Source: Bryobacterales bacterium KBS 96 (lineage in GTDB: Bacteria > Acidobacteriota > Terriglobia > Bryobacterales > Bryobacteraceae). Taken from it: a stretch of 64,000 bases of DNA. Location: assembly GCA_000381625.1 (NCBI GenBank), contig KB906767.1, forward strand, positions 1,590,629 to 1,654,628, in the 5' to 3' direction. Position numbers and translations under genes: made by a program. Below the pieces are notes generated by a model, which searched no databases, was not told the DNA's origin, and saw only the letters and a list, made by a program, of their open reading frames with translations. Of this stretch, positions 49,709 to 57,446 are shown piece by piece (the first letter of the stretch is position 1; every line of letters starts with the position of its first letter).

Positions 49709-51220
49709 TTAATCCTTGGCCGCCGATCTCGCAAAGATAACGGACATTTCATCCGAGTAGACCATCTTCCAGTGTGGGAGAAGCGGCAGCACGCGAGTCA
49801 TCGGAGCTTTGCGGGACAAGAGACAGAAATCGATGCGGTATTTGTCCAGCAGTATCTTTGGATCAGCCTCTAATGTTGTCCAGTCAAGGAAATCGCCAAG
49901 CACGCCCGTCCACTCGAAAACATCGCCTCGGCCGTCCACAAACACTGGATATTGCGGCGCGGCCCAGATCAAATAGCCGCCATATACATATTCGTTGAGC
50001 ATCCTTCCGGAAAGGCCAGTCCGTCGCACGAAATCCACTGCTTTCACGGGACTGCCTTTTTCCACCTGAAGTTGAAGATCGTGCCGGCCCGGGAATGCCC
50101 ATATAATCCCAAGCGTCGCCAGCGTCAGCATGGTCAAGTTCGGGAATGGATGATCCCGGCGGAAATCGTATCCATCCCACGAGTTTCCAAGCAAGCGACA
50201 GAGCATAGGAGCTGTAAGGATGCCGAAGACAAATAGCATGCGCTCATGTTGCACCGCCAGTCCAAACCCTACTCCAACCAGTAGCAACTCTTCGAAAATG
50301 AGTTCAGAGCGGCGGACAAGCGCCCATATTAGGACAAATCCGACTATGCCTAACATCGCAAGACTTCGCGGGTCTCCAAGCGAGGCCGGCCGCCATTCGT
50401 CAATGAATTTCAGATTCAAATGCAAGTGGAGCATCACGTCGAGCGGGTAATACACCTGCTTCCACCCCACGGGATTGACAAATAGCGCCGCAATCGAAAG
50501 CGCGAATACAATCGCCAGGACTTTGCGCTCGCGAAGACTCCGGCGGCACGACGCAATCAGTCCCATGCGGAAATCGAGGAACGAACAGAAGAGAAACACT
50601 CCCAGGATGGCCAGTCCAAAGAAGAACGAGCCGTGGCAGTTCACCCATATGGCAAAGAGCGGAGGCAGGCACCAGAACCAGCGCGGGCTACGGGTCCGGG
50701 CAAGATGGACGATGAGCAACTCAAGCGTCAGCAGCAGGTATCCGATGAGTTGGGGACGAATCGCCAGTCCAATAGTCGAGAACATCCAGGCGACGAAGCC
50801 GCCCAGCAGGGCCACTTTCGCATTGCCCGAATAGAGCGAGCACAAAACATACTGCGCGACCAGAAACGCGGATGCAAACACGCATAGCCATAGCATCAGG
50901 CCGGTGTAGCCGCCGAAATGATAAGCCGCATAGATGGTGAGCTGCGAAAGCCACTCGTGCGCCGTCCAGGCGTGATGGTTGGTGGTGTACGAGAACAGAT
51001 CTACGGTCGGGATGCGATGCGTGTTCCAAATGATTTCGCCCGTCTTCAGATGCCACCACATATCGGGGTCGTTGAAGCGGGCCCGCACTGTCAGCACGGC
51101 CAGGACGACGAGCATGCCGGCGAGCATCACGGGAAACGAAAACAGTCTCCGGGCAAAAGACGGCGCCCGGGATTCCGGAAGCACGTTTACGCTGGGTTCG
51201 GCAGACTCATGCAACAACAT
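49709..51220 (-). CDS. Polytopic membrane protein, GT-C-like, unknown function
   Basis: 503 residues, around 11 hydrophobic segments. The first loop contains RFNDPDMWWHLKTGEIIWNT then HRIPTVDLFSYTT and HHAWTAHEWLSQ, conserved acidic/His-rich features of a membrane protein family common in acidobacteria and planctomycetes and related to GT-C transferases. The C-terminal soluble part (GGYLIWAAPQYPVFVDGRGD) resembles that of the other GT-C proteins in this window. Its start overlaps the stop of the sigma-54 activator gene by 14 bases, so the two are translated from one message. Confidence 0.75.
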   Translation of the reverse strand: MLLHESAEPSVNVLPESRAPSFARRLFSFPVMLAGMLVVLAVLTVRARFNDPDMWWHLKTGEIIWNTHRIPTVDLFSYTTNHHAWTAHEWLSQLTIYAAYHFGGYTGLMLWLCVFASAFLVAQYVLCSLYSGNAKVALLGGFVAWMFSTIGLAIRPQLIGYLLLTLELLIVHLARTRSPRWFWCLPPLFAIWVNCHGSFFFGLAILGVFLFCSFLDFRMGLIASCRRSLRERKVLAIVFALSIAALFVNPVGWKQVYYPLDVMLHLHLNLKFIDEWRPASLGDPRSLAMLGIVGFVLIWALVRRSELIFEELLLVGVGFGLAVQHERMLFVFGILTAPMLCRLLGNSWDGYDFRRDHPFPNLTMLTLATLGIIWAFPGRHDLQLQVEKGSPVKAVDFVRRTGLSGRMLNEYVYGGYLIWAAPQYPVFVDGRGDVFEWTGVLGDFLDWTTLEADPKILLDKYRIDFCLLSRKAPMTRVLPLLPHWKMVYSDEMSVIFARSAAKD

Positions 51221-52586
51221 GAATTTCTTCGGTATCCGGGTCGACCGATCGAAGCAGCCGGTGCAAATAGGCCCGCGAGATATTCAGGCTGCGGGCGGCC
51301 AGCGTTTTGTTGCCCTTGCACTCCTGGACGGCGGTGGTCGCCAGCTTCAGCTTGTAATCGCGGAGCAGCCTCTCGAAGGAGCCGGCCGGCAGATCTCCGT
51401 TGGCCGGAACGAAACTTTCGTCGCGCAGCGCTTCCGGCAGATGTTCCGGACCGATGCTTTCGCTTTCAGCCAGGATGATGGCCCGCTGCATAATGTTTTC
51501 CAGCTCGCGCACGTTTCCGGGCCATGAATAGTTTTCGAGCATGGCGAGGGCCCGCGGCTGAATGCTTTCGACCGGTTTTTGATATTGCCGGGAATAGCGC
51601 TGCAAAAACTGATGCGCCAGTTGGGGAATATCCTGCGGGTGTTCCGCGAGCGCGGGACAATCGATCCGCATCACGTTGATGCGGTAATAAAAGTCCTGGC
51701 GAAATTTACCGGCCGTGACCATTTCGTCGAGATCGCGGTGAGTGGCGAAAATGAGCCGCGCGCGCAACGGGATGAGGCGGCTGCTGCCGAGGCGGCTGAA
51801 CTCTTTCTGCTGAAGGACGCGCAACAGCTTCACCTGGGTTTGCAGGCTGAGCTCGCCGATCTCATCGAGGAAGAGCGTGCCGTCGCCGGCTTTTTCGAGA
51901 AAGCCTTCCCTGGCGCCGACCGTGCCGGTGTAAGCGCCTTTTTCGTGACCGAACAACTCGGCTTCGATGAGAGTTTCGGGAATAGCGCCGCAGGAGACGG
52001 CCACAAACGGGCGATTGGCGCGGTTGCCGAGGTTATGGATGGCGTTCGCCACCAGTTCCTTGCCGGTGCCGCTTTCGCCGGATACCAACACGGACGCATC
52101 GATGTTGGCGACGCGGCGGATGAGATCGTAGACGGTCAGCATCTGGGGGCTGGAACCGAGGAGCCGATCGCAACTCGGGAGAGTGGTCGCCAGTTGACGC
52201 GTGGCTTCCAGTTCGCGCTTCAAGGAGCTTTGCTCGAAAGCCCGGCGCACCAGCGCCTTCAGCTCGCGAAGCGCAGGCGGCTTGCGGCAGTAGCCAAACG
52301 CGCCGCGCTGGACCAGTTCGGCGGCTTGTGCACGGCCGTTGTCGTCGGCCATGACAATCACGGGGACGGAAGATTCGGCGACCTCTTCGAAAAATTGAAC
52401 CTGAGACTCCACTCCACCGTAGTTAGAATCTAAATCGAGAATCAGAACGTCGCAGGCTCCCTGCGCGATCCGATCCCTAACCTGATCTCCGTCGGATTCC
52501 ACAGTAAGCTGGAACTCCGGACCGAGAGACGGCGCAAGCAGGAACCGTAACTTCTGGTCCTGCGAATAAAAGGCCAAGCGAACCAT
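51207..52586 (-). CDS. Sigma-54-dependent NtrC-type transcription activator
   Basis: 459 residues from ATG 52586. A receiver-like domain (1-120) has LILDLDSN with D51/D53 and K102, but only one acidic residue at the N-terminal metal site (YSQDQ). The AAA+ domain has Walker A GESGTGKE (170-177), the sigma-54 contact loop GAYTGT (usual GAFTGA), Walker B FLDEIGE (239-245) and an R-finger region around ATHRDLDEMV. The C-terminal Fis-type helix-turn-helix is CKGNKTLAARSLNISRAYLH. There is no linked histidine kinase. A perfect 14-bp palindrome (52665-52678) upstream may be its own operator. Likely targets are the sigma-54-type promoters in the Tad locus. Confidence 0.92.
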   Translation of the reverse strand: MVRLAFYSQDQKLRFLLAPSLGPEFQLTVESDGDQVRDRIAQGACDVLILDLDSNYGGVESQVQFFEEVAESSVPVIVMADDNGRAQAAELVQRGAFGYCRKPPALRELKALVRRAFEQSSLKRELEATRQLATTLPSCDRLLGSSPQMLTVYDLIRRVANIDASVLVSGESGTGKELVANAIHNLGNRANRPFVAVSCGAIPETLIEAELFGHEKGAYTGTVGAREGFLEKAGDGTLFLDEIGELSLQTQVKLLRVLQQKEFSRLGSSRLIPLRARLIFATHRDLDEMVTAGKFRQDFYYRINVMRIDCPALAEHPQDIPQLAHQFLQRYSRQYQKPVESIQPRALAMLENYSWPGNVRELENIMQRAIILAESESIGPEHLPEALRDESFVPANGDLPAGSFERLLRDYKLKLATTAVQECKGNKTLAARSLNISRAYLHRLLRSVDPDTEEIHVVA

Positions 52587-52664
52587 TTTGGCTCCGGGAC
52601 TCACCCTTCTTATTGCAAGCTGTATCGCTGAGTTTACCTGCCGGGGAGAAAAAGGACAAGTAAT

Positions 52665-52678
52665 TCCACCCGGGTGGA
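52665..52678. promoter_or_regulatory. Perfect 14-bp palindrome upstream of the sigma-54 activator
   Basis: TCCACCCGGGTGGA centred 86 bases upstream of the ATG at 52586. Dyad symmetry and position suit a Fis-type helix-turn-helix operator, possibly autoregulatory. I did not find the same 14-mer at the flp or tadV promoters. Confidence 0.4.
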
Positions 52679-53039
52679 GTACTGAAAGCCCTATCGTACT
52701 AGAAGGAAACTGATTGAAAACGCACGGAGAATGGCGCTTGGGGAGTTACGGAGTAGGCCCATACGTCGGAAAAATCCTACTCATGCTCCTTGCAAGCGCA
52801 AGTGATCTCACAATCGCGAGTTTGCGAGGAAATCCGGAGAAGGAGTAACTGAGAGCACGGCTTTCACGGATGCGTTTGAAACATAAAGCAGTACTATGGT
52901 CCTAATTTACTACGCATTTTCCTACTAAACCGATACCGGTTTTCTGACAAGAACTGATTGGTATATCGCGACGAGCACGGCAGGATATCCGTCCGCATTT
53001 TCAGATAAAAAATCGGCATTGCGTTTACCGAGGGCATAC

Positions 53040-53200
53040 GGTTGGAACGGAGATGGCGGCCTACGAGGCCGCTGCAGGCCGGGGGCCGCTCCCCTCGAAG
53101 CGCTGGAGATAGCGTGGCCTCGCGCCCGGGGATTTCTCAAAAAGAAAATCGGCGTCGAGAAAGTCTCGACGGCACGCATGAGGTCGTGCGCCACGGTTTA
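53040..53200. repeat. Degenerate palindromic repeat, family B/D-like
   Basis: Arms GGCGGCC..GGCCGC, GTCGAGA-AAG-TCTCGAC and GCACG..(T)CGTGC are followed by the family B end GCGCCAC. The left outer arm is missing. Confidence 0.5.
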
Positions 53201-53206
53201 AACTAG

Positions 53207-53362
53207 TTACCGGCTTACGACGCGCAGGGTTTCCATGATTTCAAAGTCCAGAAATTGGTGCGCCTGACGCAGACGTTCCTCGACCTGTGGGGCCATTTCT
53301 GCATAGGCGAAGAGGAAGCCGAGATAGGTGTTGCCCTCCGGCAGTTGCAATACGGGCGAATT
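53207..53362 (-). pseudogene. C-terminal relic of an ATP-grasp-like protein
   Basis: The minus frame encodes 51 residues ending at TAA 53207-53209, with an in-frame TGA directly before it (53363-53365) and no start codon. The segment LPEGNTYLGFLFAYAEMAPQ then VEERLRQAHQFLDFEI resembles the C-terminal strand-helix-strand of ATP-grasp/biotin-carboxylase-like proteins (GDFLGFIFARGxTPxxVExALRxAH). Everything upstream of it is gone, so it is a 5'-truncated remnant. Its family assignment is tentative. Confidence 0.5.
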
Positions 53363-53512
53363 TCAGGCGTCGGCGCCTGGTGTTAAGAGAACGAGCCTCT
53401 GCGGGTGGCGCAAGGTCGTCCGCGCACTAGGTGAGGCAGATCCAACTCACATACGGTTTTGGATAGAACCTAGACAAGTGCGCGGGTTGTGCGTTTGGTA
53501 TTCTGTCGCGGT

Positions 53513-54427
53513 CTAATGCTGCTTCGGTTTCATGCGAAGCTTCGAGCCCTTGCTGGCGAGAAACTGGTTAAATTCGTCGATCATACCTGGGGTCCACTGT
53601 CCATCTATCTGCCCAGGCGCATACTTCCCTTCGCGCAGCATTTCGTGGCCCCAGTCGTCCCGGTAGTGCGTCATTTCGGCGTCGTCGGCGACTTTCTCGG
53701 CAAGCTGGGCGGGGATGAAGGTGATTCCGTCACGATCGCTCAGCACTACGTCACCGGGCAGAACCGTTGCCTGACCGATGCGAATGGGAGTGTTGATTCC
53801 CATCAAGGTCACGCCGGCGATCGCCGAAGGGTCGAAGCCGCGCGTGAAAATATGAAAACCCTTGATCTCCGACAAACCTGACGGATCGCGAACGGCCCCA
53901 TCCACCACCAGGCCAGTTCCCGTCTTAGACATGATGGACGTACCGAGGTTATCGCCAATGATGGTGCCGTCCTTAATCTTTCCGAACAGATCCACCACCA
54001 TTACGTCGCCCTTTGTGAGCGTGTCGATCACCCACGAATTCTGCCCGTGTCCTTCGCGGCCTTCCTGCTTGGCATGATCGTTAATGACCGCGTTCATGTC
54101 GGGACGAAACGGCATAAACACGCACGTGACAGCGCGTCCGACGAGGCGCTGGCCGCCATTCAGTTCCTTCCAGCCGGATTCAAATTGCAGGCGGTAGCCG
54201 GCTCCGCGGAGGGTGCCCCAAGCCTCTTCGGCAGTGACGTTTCGCAAACGATCGAGCACGGCGTCGGGAACCTTCGGCCTTCCGTCGGGAAACCGTTCGC
54301 CCTTCCAGGCGCGCGTGATATCAATACGCTGCTCATTACTGAACATCCCGATTTGTGCGGCCAGCGGCAGCGCGGATGCGAATGCCAACGAAGCCGCCAA
54401 TATGGCAGATCGCTTTCCCAAGGTCAT
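53513..54427 (-). CDS. Secreted RraA-like protein
   Basis: 304 residues from ATG 54427, with AGAGGA seven bases upstream. A signal peptide is present (KRSAILAASLAFASALPLAAQ). The RraA/4-hydroxy-4-methyl-2-oxoglutarate aldolase-like fold follows: RLVGRAVTCVFMPFRPDMNA, KGDVMVVDLFGKIKDGTIIG with DNLGTSIMSKTGT, and GLVVDGAVRDPSGL with the R-x-D substrate/metal residues. The C terminus QATVLPGDVVLSDRDGITFI is typical. Most RraA-fold proteins are cytoplasmic, so an exported version is unusual. Aldolase activity is possible, as the key Arg and Asp are present. A stand-alone gene. Confidence 0.85.
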   Translation of the reverse strand: MTLGKRSAILAASLAFASALPLAAQIGMFSNEQRIDITRAWKGERFPDGRPKVPDAVLDRLRNVTAEEAWGTLRGAGYRLQFESGWKELNGGQRLVGRAVTCVFMPFRPDMNAVINDHAKQEGREGHGQNSWVIDTLTKGDVMVVDLFGKIKDGTIIGDNLGTSIMSKTGTGLVVDGAVRDPSGLSEIKGFHIFTRGFDPSAIAGVTLMGINTPIRIGQATVLPGDVVLSDRDGITFIPAQLAEKVADDAEMTHYRDDWGHEMLREGKYAPGQIDGQWTPGMIDEFNQFLASKGSKLRMKPKQH

Positions 54428-54784
54428 GTAGTGTCCTCTTAAACTCTTCCGAATCCGGGTGCGAAGCTCCTTGCTTTCGCTGGAGTTTCTTCCCATGCGC
54501 GAAACATTGTTTCAATTTCTGGCTGCAATTTCAATCTGAACCGGCAAGCCCCGATCATTATACTGTCGAGCATGGCCGCCACTGCCCGGCATCGAACGCG
54601 GTTGTCCGATTTCGGACGCTTTGCTTGCTCGATGCCGGCGTCAAACTGCTTCAATTTGCATGTTGAAAAACGCTTCCTCGCGGTCTCGGCTCGGTAAGTT
54701 GCTGAAAACGTTGGAGCGGTTTTGCGAAGCTACACCGCCGCGGAACGAGGCCCGGCGCGTGCTCGTAGTGCAGGAAGCGTTCTT
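54428..54784. other. Divergent intergenic region between the RraA-like and ABC permease genes
   Basis: No gene is supported. A decayed family A unit (CGCGGTCTCGGCTCGGTAAG, about 54684-54703) is the only recognisable item. The promoters of both genes must lie here but were not resolved. Confidence 0.45.
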
Positions 54785-57334
54785 ATGTACAACCTTGTTC
54801 AGGATCTTCGCTACGCCTTACGCCAGTTTCGCCGCTCGCCTGTGTTTACGTTGACCGCGCTGCTCACGCTGGCGCTTGGGATCGGAGCGACAACAGCTAT
54901 TTTTTCGTTGGTTAACGCGGTGATGCTGCGGTCGCTCCCGGTGGCCGATCCATCCAGCCTCTATCGAATCGGCGAAGGCGGCGAATGCTGCGTCGAAGGG
55001 GGCCTACAGGACAACTGGAGCCTGTTTTCGTTCGCGCTCTATCAACGACTGAAAGCGGCTGCTCCTGAATTCGAGCAGGTTGCAGCGTTTCAGGCGATTG
55101 CGCCGCAGTTCAGCGTGCGTTATGGCTCAACCGATACTCCAGCGAAGCCGCTACACGGCGAGTTCATTACGGGAAATTATTTCAATATGTTCGGCATCCG
55201 GGCGTTCGCCGGGCGCGCGATTACTCCCGCCGACGACCGGTCTTCGGCCGCTCCCGTGGCGATGCTCAGCTACCGCGCATGGCAACAGTCCTATGGAGGC
55301 AATCCCGCGATCGTCGGATCGAGTTTCGTGGTCGAGGGGCATCCTTTCACGATTATCGGAATCTCGCCGCCTGGTTTTTTCGGCGAGACACTACGCAGCG
55401 ATCCGCCGGAGATCTGGCTTCCACTGCAGCAGGAACCTCTGGTGCAGGGAAAAAATTCCCTTCTGCACTACACGTCAACGAACTGGCTTCGAGCAATCGG
55501 CCGGTTACGTCCGGGAGCAAGCGTGGCAGGTTTACCTGCACGCTTCACTGGCGTTTTGCGCCGATGGCTTACGGGCGAGAGCGGGCTGCCCGCCGAGTAC
55601 ATGCCACAAGTCAAGCACGCGCTTCCTAAGCAGCACATCAACGTTGTTCCGGCCGGCAGCGGAGTGGCCACGATGAAAGAGAACTATGCCAGCAGCCTTC
55701 GCATCTTGCTCACCGTCTGCGGTCTCGTCCTGCTAATTGCCTGCGCCAATATCGCAAATCTGTTGCTGGCGCGTGGGATGGCACGCCGCTCGAATACATC
55801 GGTTCGCCTGGCGCTGGGAGCTTCGCGCGCGCGCCTCATCCGGCAGTCGCTGACCGAGAGCATATTGCTATCCGTACTTGGCGGAGCGGCAGGTGTTGCC
55901 GTCGCCTACATGGGCGTGCAGGTTGTCCTTGCCCTCGCGTTTCACAGCGCCCACTTCGTTCCTATCAGTGCGTCACCTTCGCTGCCGGTGCTTGCTTTTG
56001 CGTTTGGGTTATCGCTTTTGACAGGCGTACTCTTCGGCACGGCGCCCGCCTGGTTTGCTTCCCATACCGATCCGGTCGAAGCGCTGCGCGGCGCGAATCG
56101 CAGCACGCGCGATAGTTCCTCGCTTCCTCAAAAGGCGCTATTGATTTTTCAAGCCACCATTTCCGTTGTCTTGCTGGCGGGAGCCGGCCTGTTGACACGA
56201 AGTCTGAATAACCTGGAACACCAGAATTTCGGATTCGCGTTAAATAACCGTGTCACGGTTCAGATGAATCAACCGCTGGCCACGTATTCGCCGGAACATT
56301 TGAATTCTCTTTATCGAGCGCTTCAGGAACGGCTCATGCATGTGCCTGGCGTGGAACAAGCGAGCCTGGCGCTCTATACGCCGTTTACCGATAATTGGGG
56401 CGACGGCATCGTGGTTGAGGGCCATCCCCCTCCTCGTCTCGATGAAGACACCGGGGCTTCCTGGGATCGCGTGAGCCCCGGATATTTTGGGACAGTTGGA
56501 CAGCACCTTGTACGCGGGCGAGGAATTACTAACCAGGACAATGAGCATTCCCGGCCGATCGCAGTGATCAACGAAACGTTCGCGCGGAAATTTTTCAAAA
56601 ATGAAGATCCGATGGGCAAGCACTTCGGCATTGATCTTCTTGAAAATGCCGGGAGCTACGAGATCGTCGGAATTGTCGGGGACGCGAAGTACACGGATCC
56701 CGACAAGCCGGTCAGGCCCATGTTTTTCGTTCCGCTAGCCCAACATATCGATTACAAGCTGGAAACCATGCAAACGGGCGAAACGCGATCGCATTTCATC
56801 AATGGGGCCGTGCTCGTTGCCCATGGAGATCTAGGCAAGCTGGAGCCACAATTGCGGAAAGCGTTCAGCGAAGTGGATCCTAACCTGACGATCATCAATA
56901 TCCAAACCATGCAGCAACAGGTGGATATGAACTTCGATCAGCAGCGCGCGGTGGCTCGGCTTACAGGATTATTCGGAATTATTGCGCTGATCCTGGCGGC
57001 TATTGGCCTTTACGGCGTGACAGCGTACACGGTGGCCCGCCGCACGAGTGAAATCGGCATCAGAATCGCACTCGGCGCCGATCGAATGAACGTTGTCCGC
57101 CTGGTTCTTCGAGGAGCTTTTCTACAGATCGCGATCGGCCTCGCCGTTGGTATTCCGATGGCGATTGGGGCCGGGCGGTTGATCTCGTCGCAGCTTTATG
57201 ACGTGCGCAGTTGGGATCCGGTGGCGCTAAGCTTCGCGGTTTTCTCGCTCGCTCTTTGCGCGCTGATGGCGACCGTCATTCCGGCTCAGCGCGCTGCAGC
57301 TATCGATCCGATGCAAGCGCTGCGGACTGAGTGA
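54785..57334 (+). CDS. ADOP-family ABC transporter permease (MacB/FtsX-like, duplicated)
   Basis: 849 residues from ATG 54785; the 21-residue upstream extension is not conserved sequence. It begins MYNLVQDLRYALRQFRRSPV then FTLTALLTLALGIGATTAIF, the signature of acidobacterial duplicated orphan permeases. A MacB-type periplasmic domain is followed by three helices (LRILLTVCGLVLLIACANIA). A second half repeats the layout, ending LTGLFGIIALILAAIGLYGV, RTSEIGIRIALGADRMNVVR and PAQRAAAIDPMQALRTE. There is no ATPase gene beside it, as is usual for this group. Function is unknown: probably lipoprotein, peptide or drug export, or mechanotransmission. Confidence 0.92.
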   Translation: MYNLVQDLRYALRQFRRSPVFTLTALLTLALGIGATTAIFSLVNAVMLRSLPVADPSSLYRIGEGGECCVEGGLQDNWSLFSFALYQRLKAAAPEFEQVAAFQAIAPQFSVRYGSTDTPAKPLHGEFITGNYFNMFGIRAFAGRAITPADDRSSAAPVAMLSYRAWQQSYGGNPAIVGSSFVVEGHPFTIIGISPPGFFGETLRSDPPEIWLPLQQEPLVQGKNSLLHYTSTNWLRAIGRLRPGASVAGLPARFTGVLRRWLTGESGLPAEYMPQVKHALPKQHINVVPAGSGVATMKENYASSLRILLTVCGLVLLIACANIANLLLARGMARRSNTSVRLALGASRARLIRQSLTESILLSVLGGAAGVAVAYMGVQVVLALAFHSAHFVPISASPSLPVLAFAFGLSLLTGVLFGTAPAWFASHTDPVEALRGANRSTRDSSSLPQKALLIFQATISVVLLAGAGLLTRSLNNLEHQNFGFALNNRVTVQMNQPLATYSPEHLNSLYRALQERLMHVPGVEQASLALYTPFTDNWGDGIVVEGHPPPRLDEDTGASWDRVSPGYFGTVGQHLVRGRGITNQDNEHSRPIAVINETFARKFFKNEDPMGKHFGIDLLENAGSYEIVGIVGDAKYTDPDKPVRPMFFVPLAQHIDYKLETMQTGETRSHFINGAVLVAHGDLGKLEPQLRKAFSEVDPNLTIINIQTMQQQVDMNFDQQRAVARLTGLFGIIALILAAIGLYGVTAYTVARRTSEIGIRIALGADRMNVVRLVLRGAFLQIAIGLAVGIPMAIGAGRLISSQLYDVRSWDPVALSFAVFSLALCALMATVIPAQRAAAIDPMQALRTE

Positions 57335-57345
57335 TGCACATGTCG

Positions 57346-57422
57346 AACTGAGCCGGGAGCGCAAGCGAGCCAATAGGAAATGCGAAGCGCCTCATTTGGT
57401 CGCTGGCACGCGCGGCTCAGTT
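57346..57422. terminator. Long imperfect palindrome between convergent genes
   Basis: AACTGAGCCG (57346-57355) and CGGCTCAGTT (57413-57422) are perfect complements, and the interior is partly self-complementary (AGCGAGCCAA against TTTGGTCGCT). It lies between the stops of the ABC permease and the glycosidase, consistent with a bidirectional terminator or a decayed repeat. Confidence 0.5.
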
Positions 57423-57446
57423 TCAAAGACTTGTTCATCCGATAGC

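Larger units (their letters stand above)
52587..53512. other. Long intergenic region with operator-like palindrome, repeats and a gene relic
   Basis: It contains the palindrome at 52665-52678, repeat arms at about 53040-53200 and an ATP-grasp-like relic at 53207-53362. At about 53427-53486 there is an imperfect inverted repeat (CCGCGCACTAGGT paired with ACCTAGACAAGTGCGCGG). The stretch 52680-53035 shows nothing recognisable. Confidence 0.5.

Noticed and set aside
52925-53194. Minus-strand frame of 89 codons upstream of the sigma-54 activator
   Set aside because: It translates degenerate palindromic repeat arms (RGAAPGLQRPRRPPSPFQ) and has no start signal.
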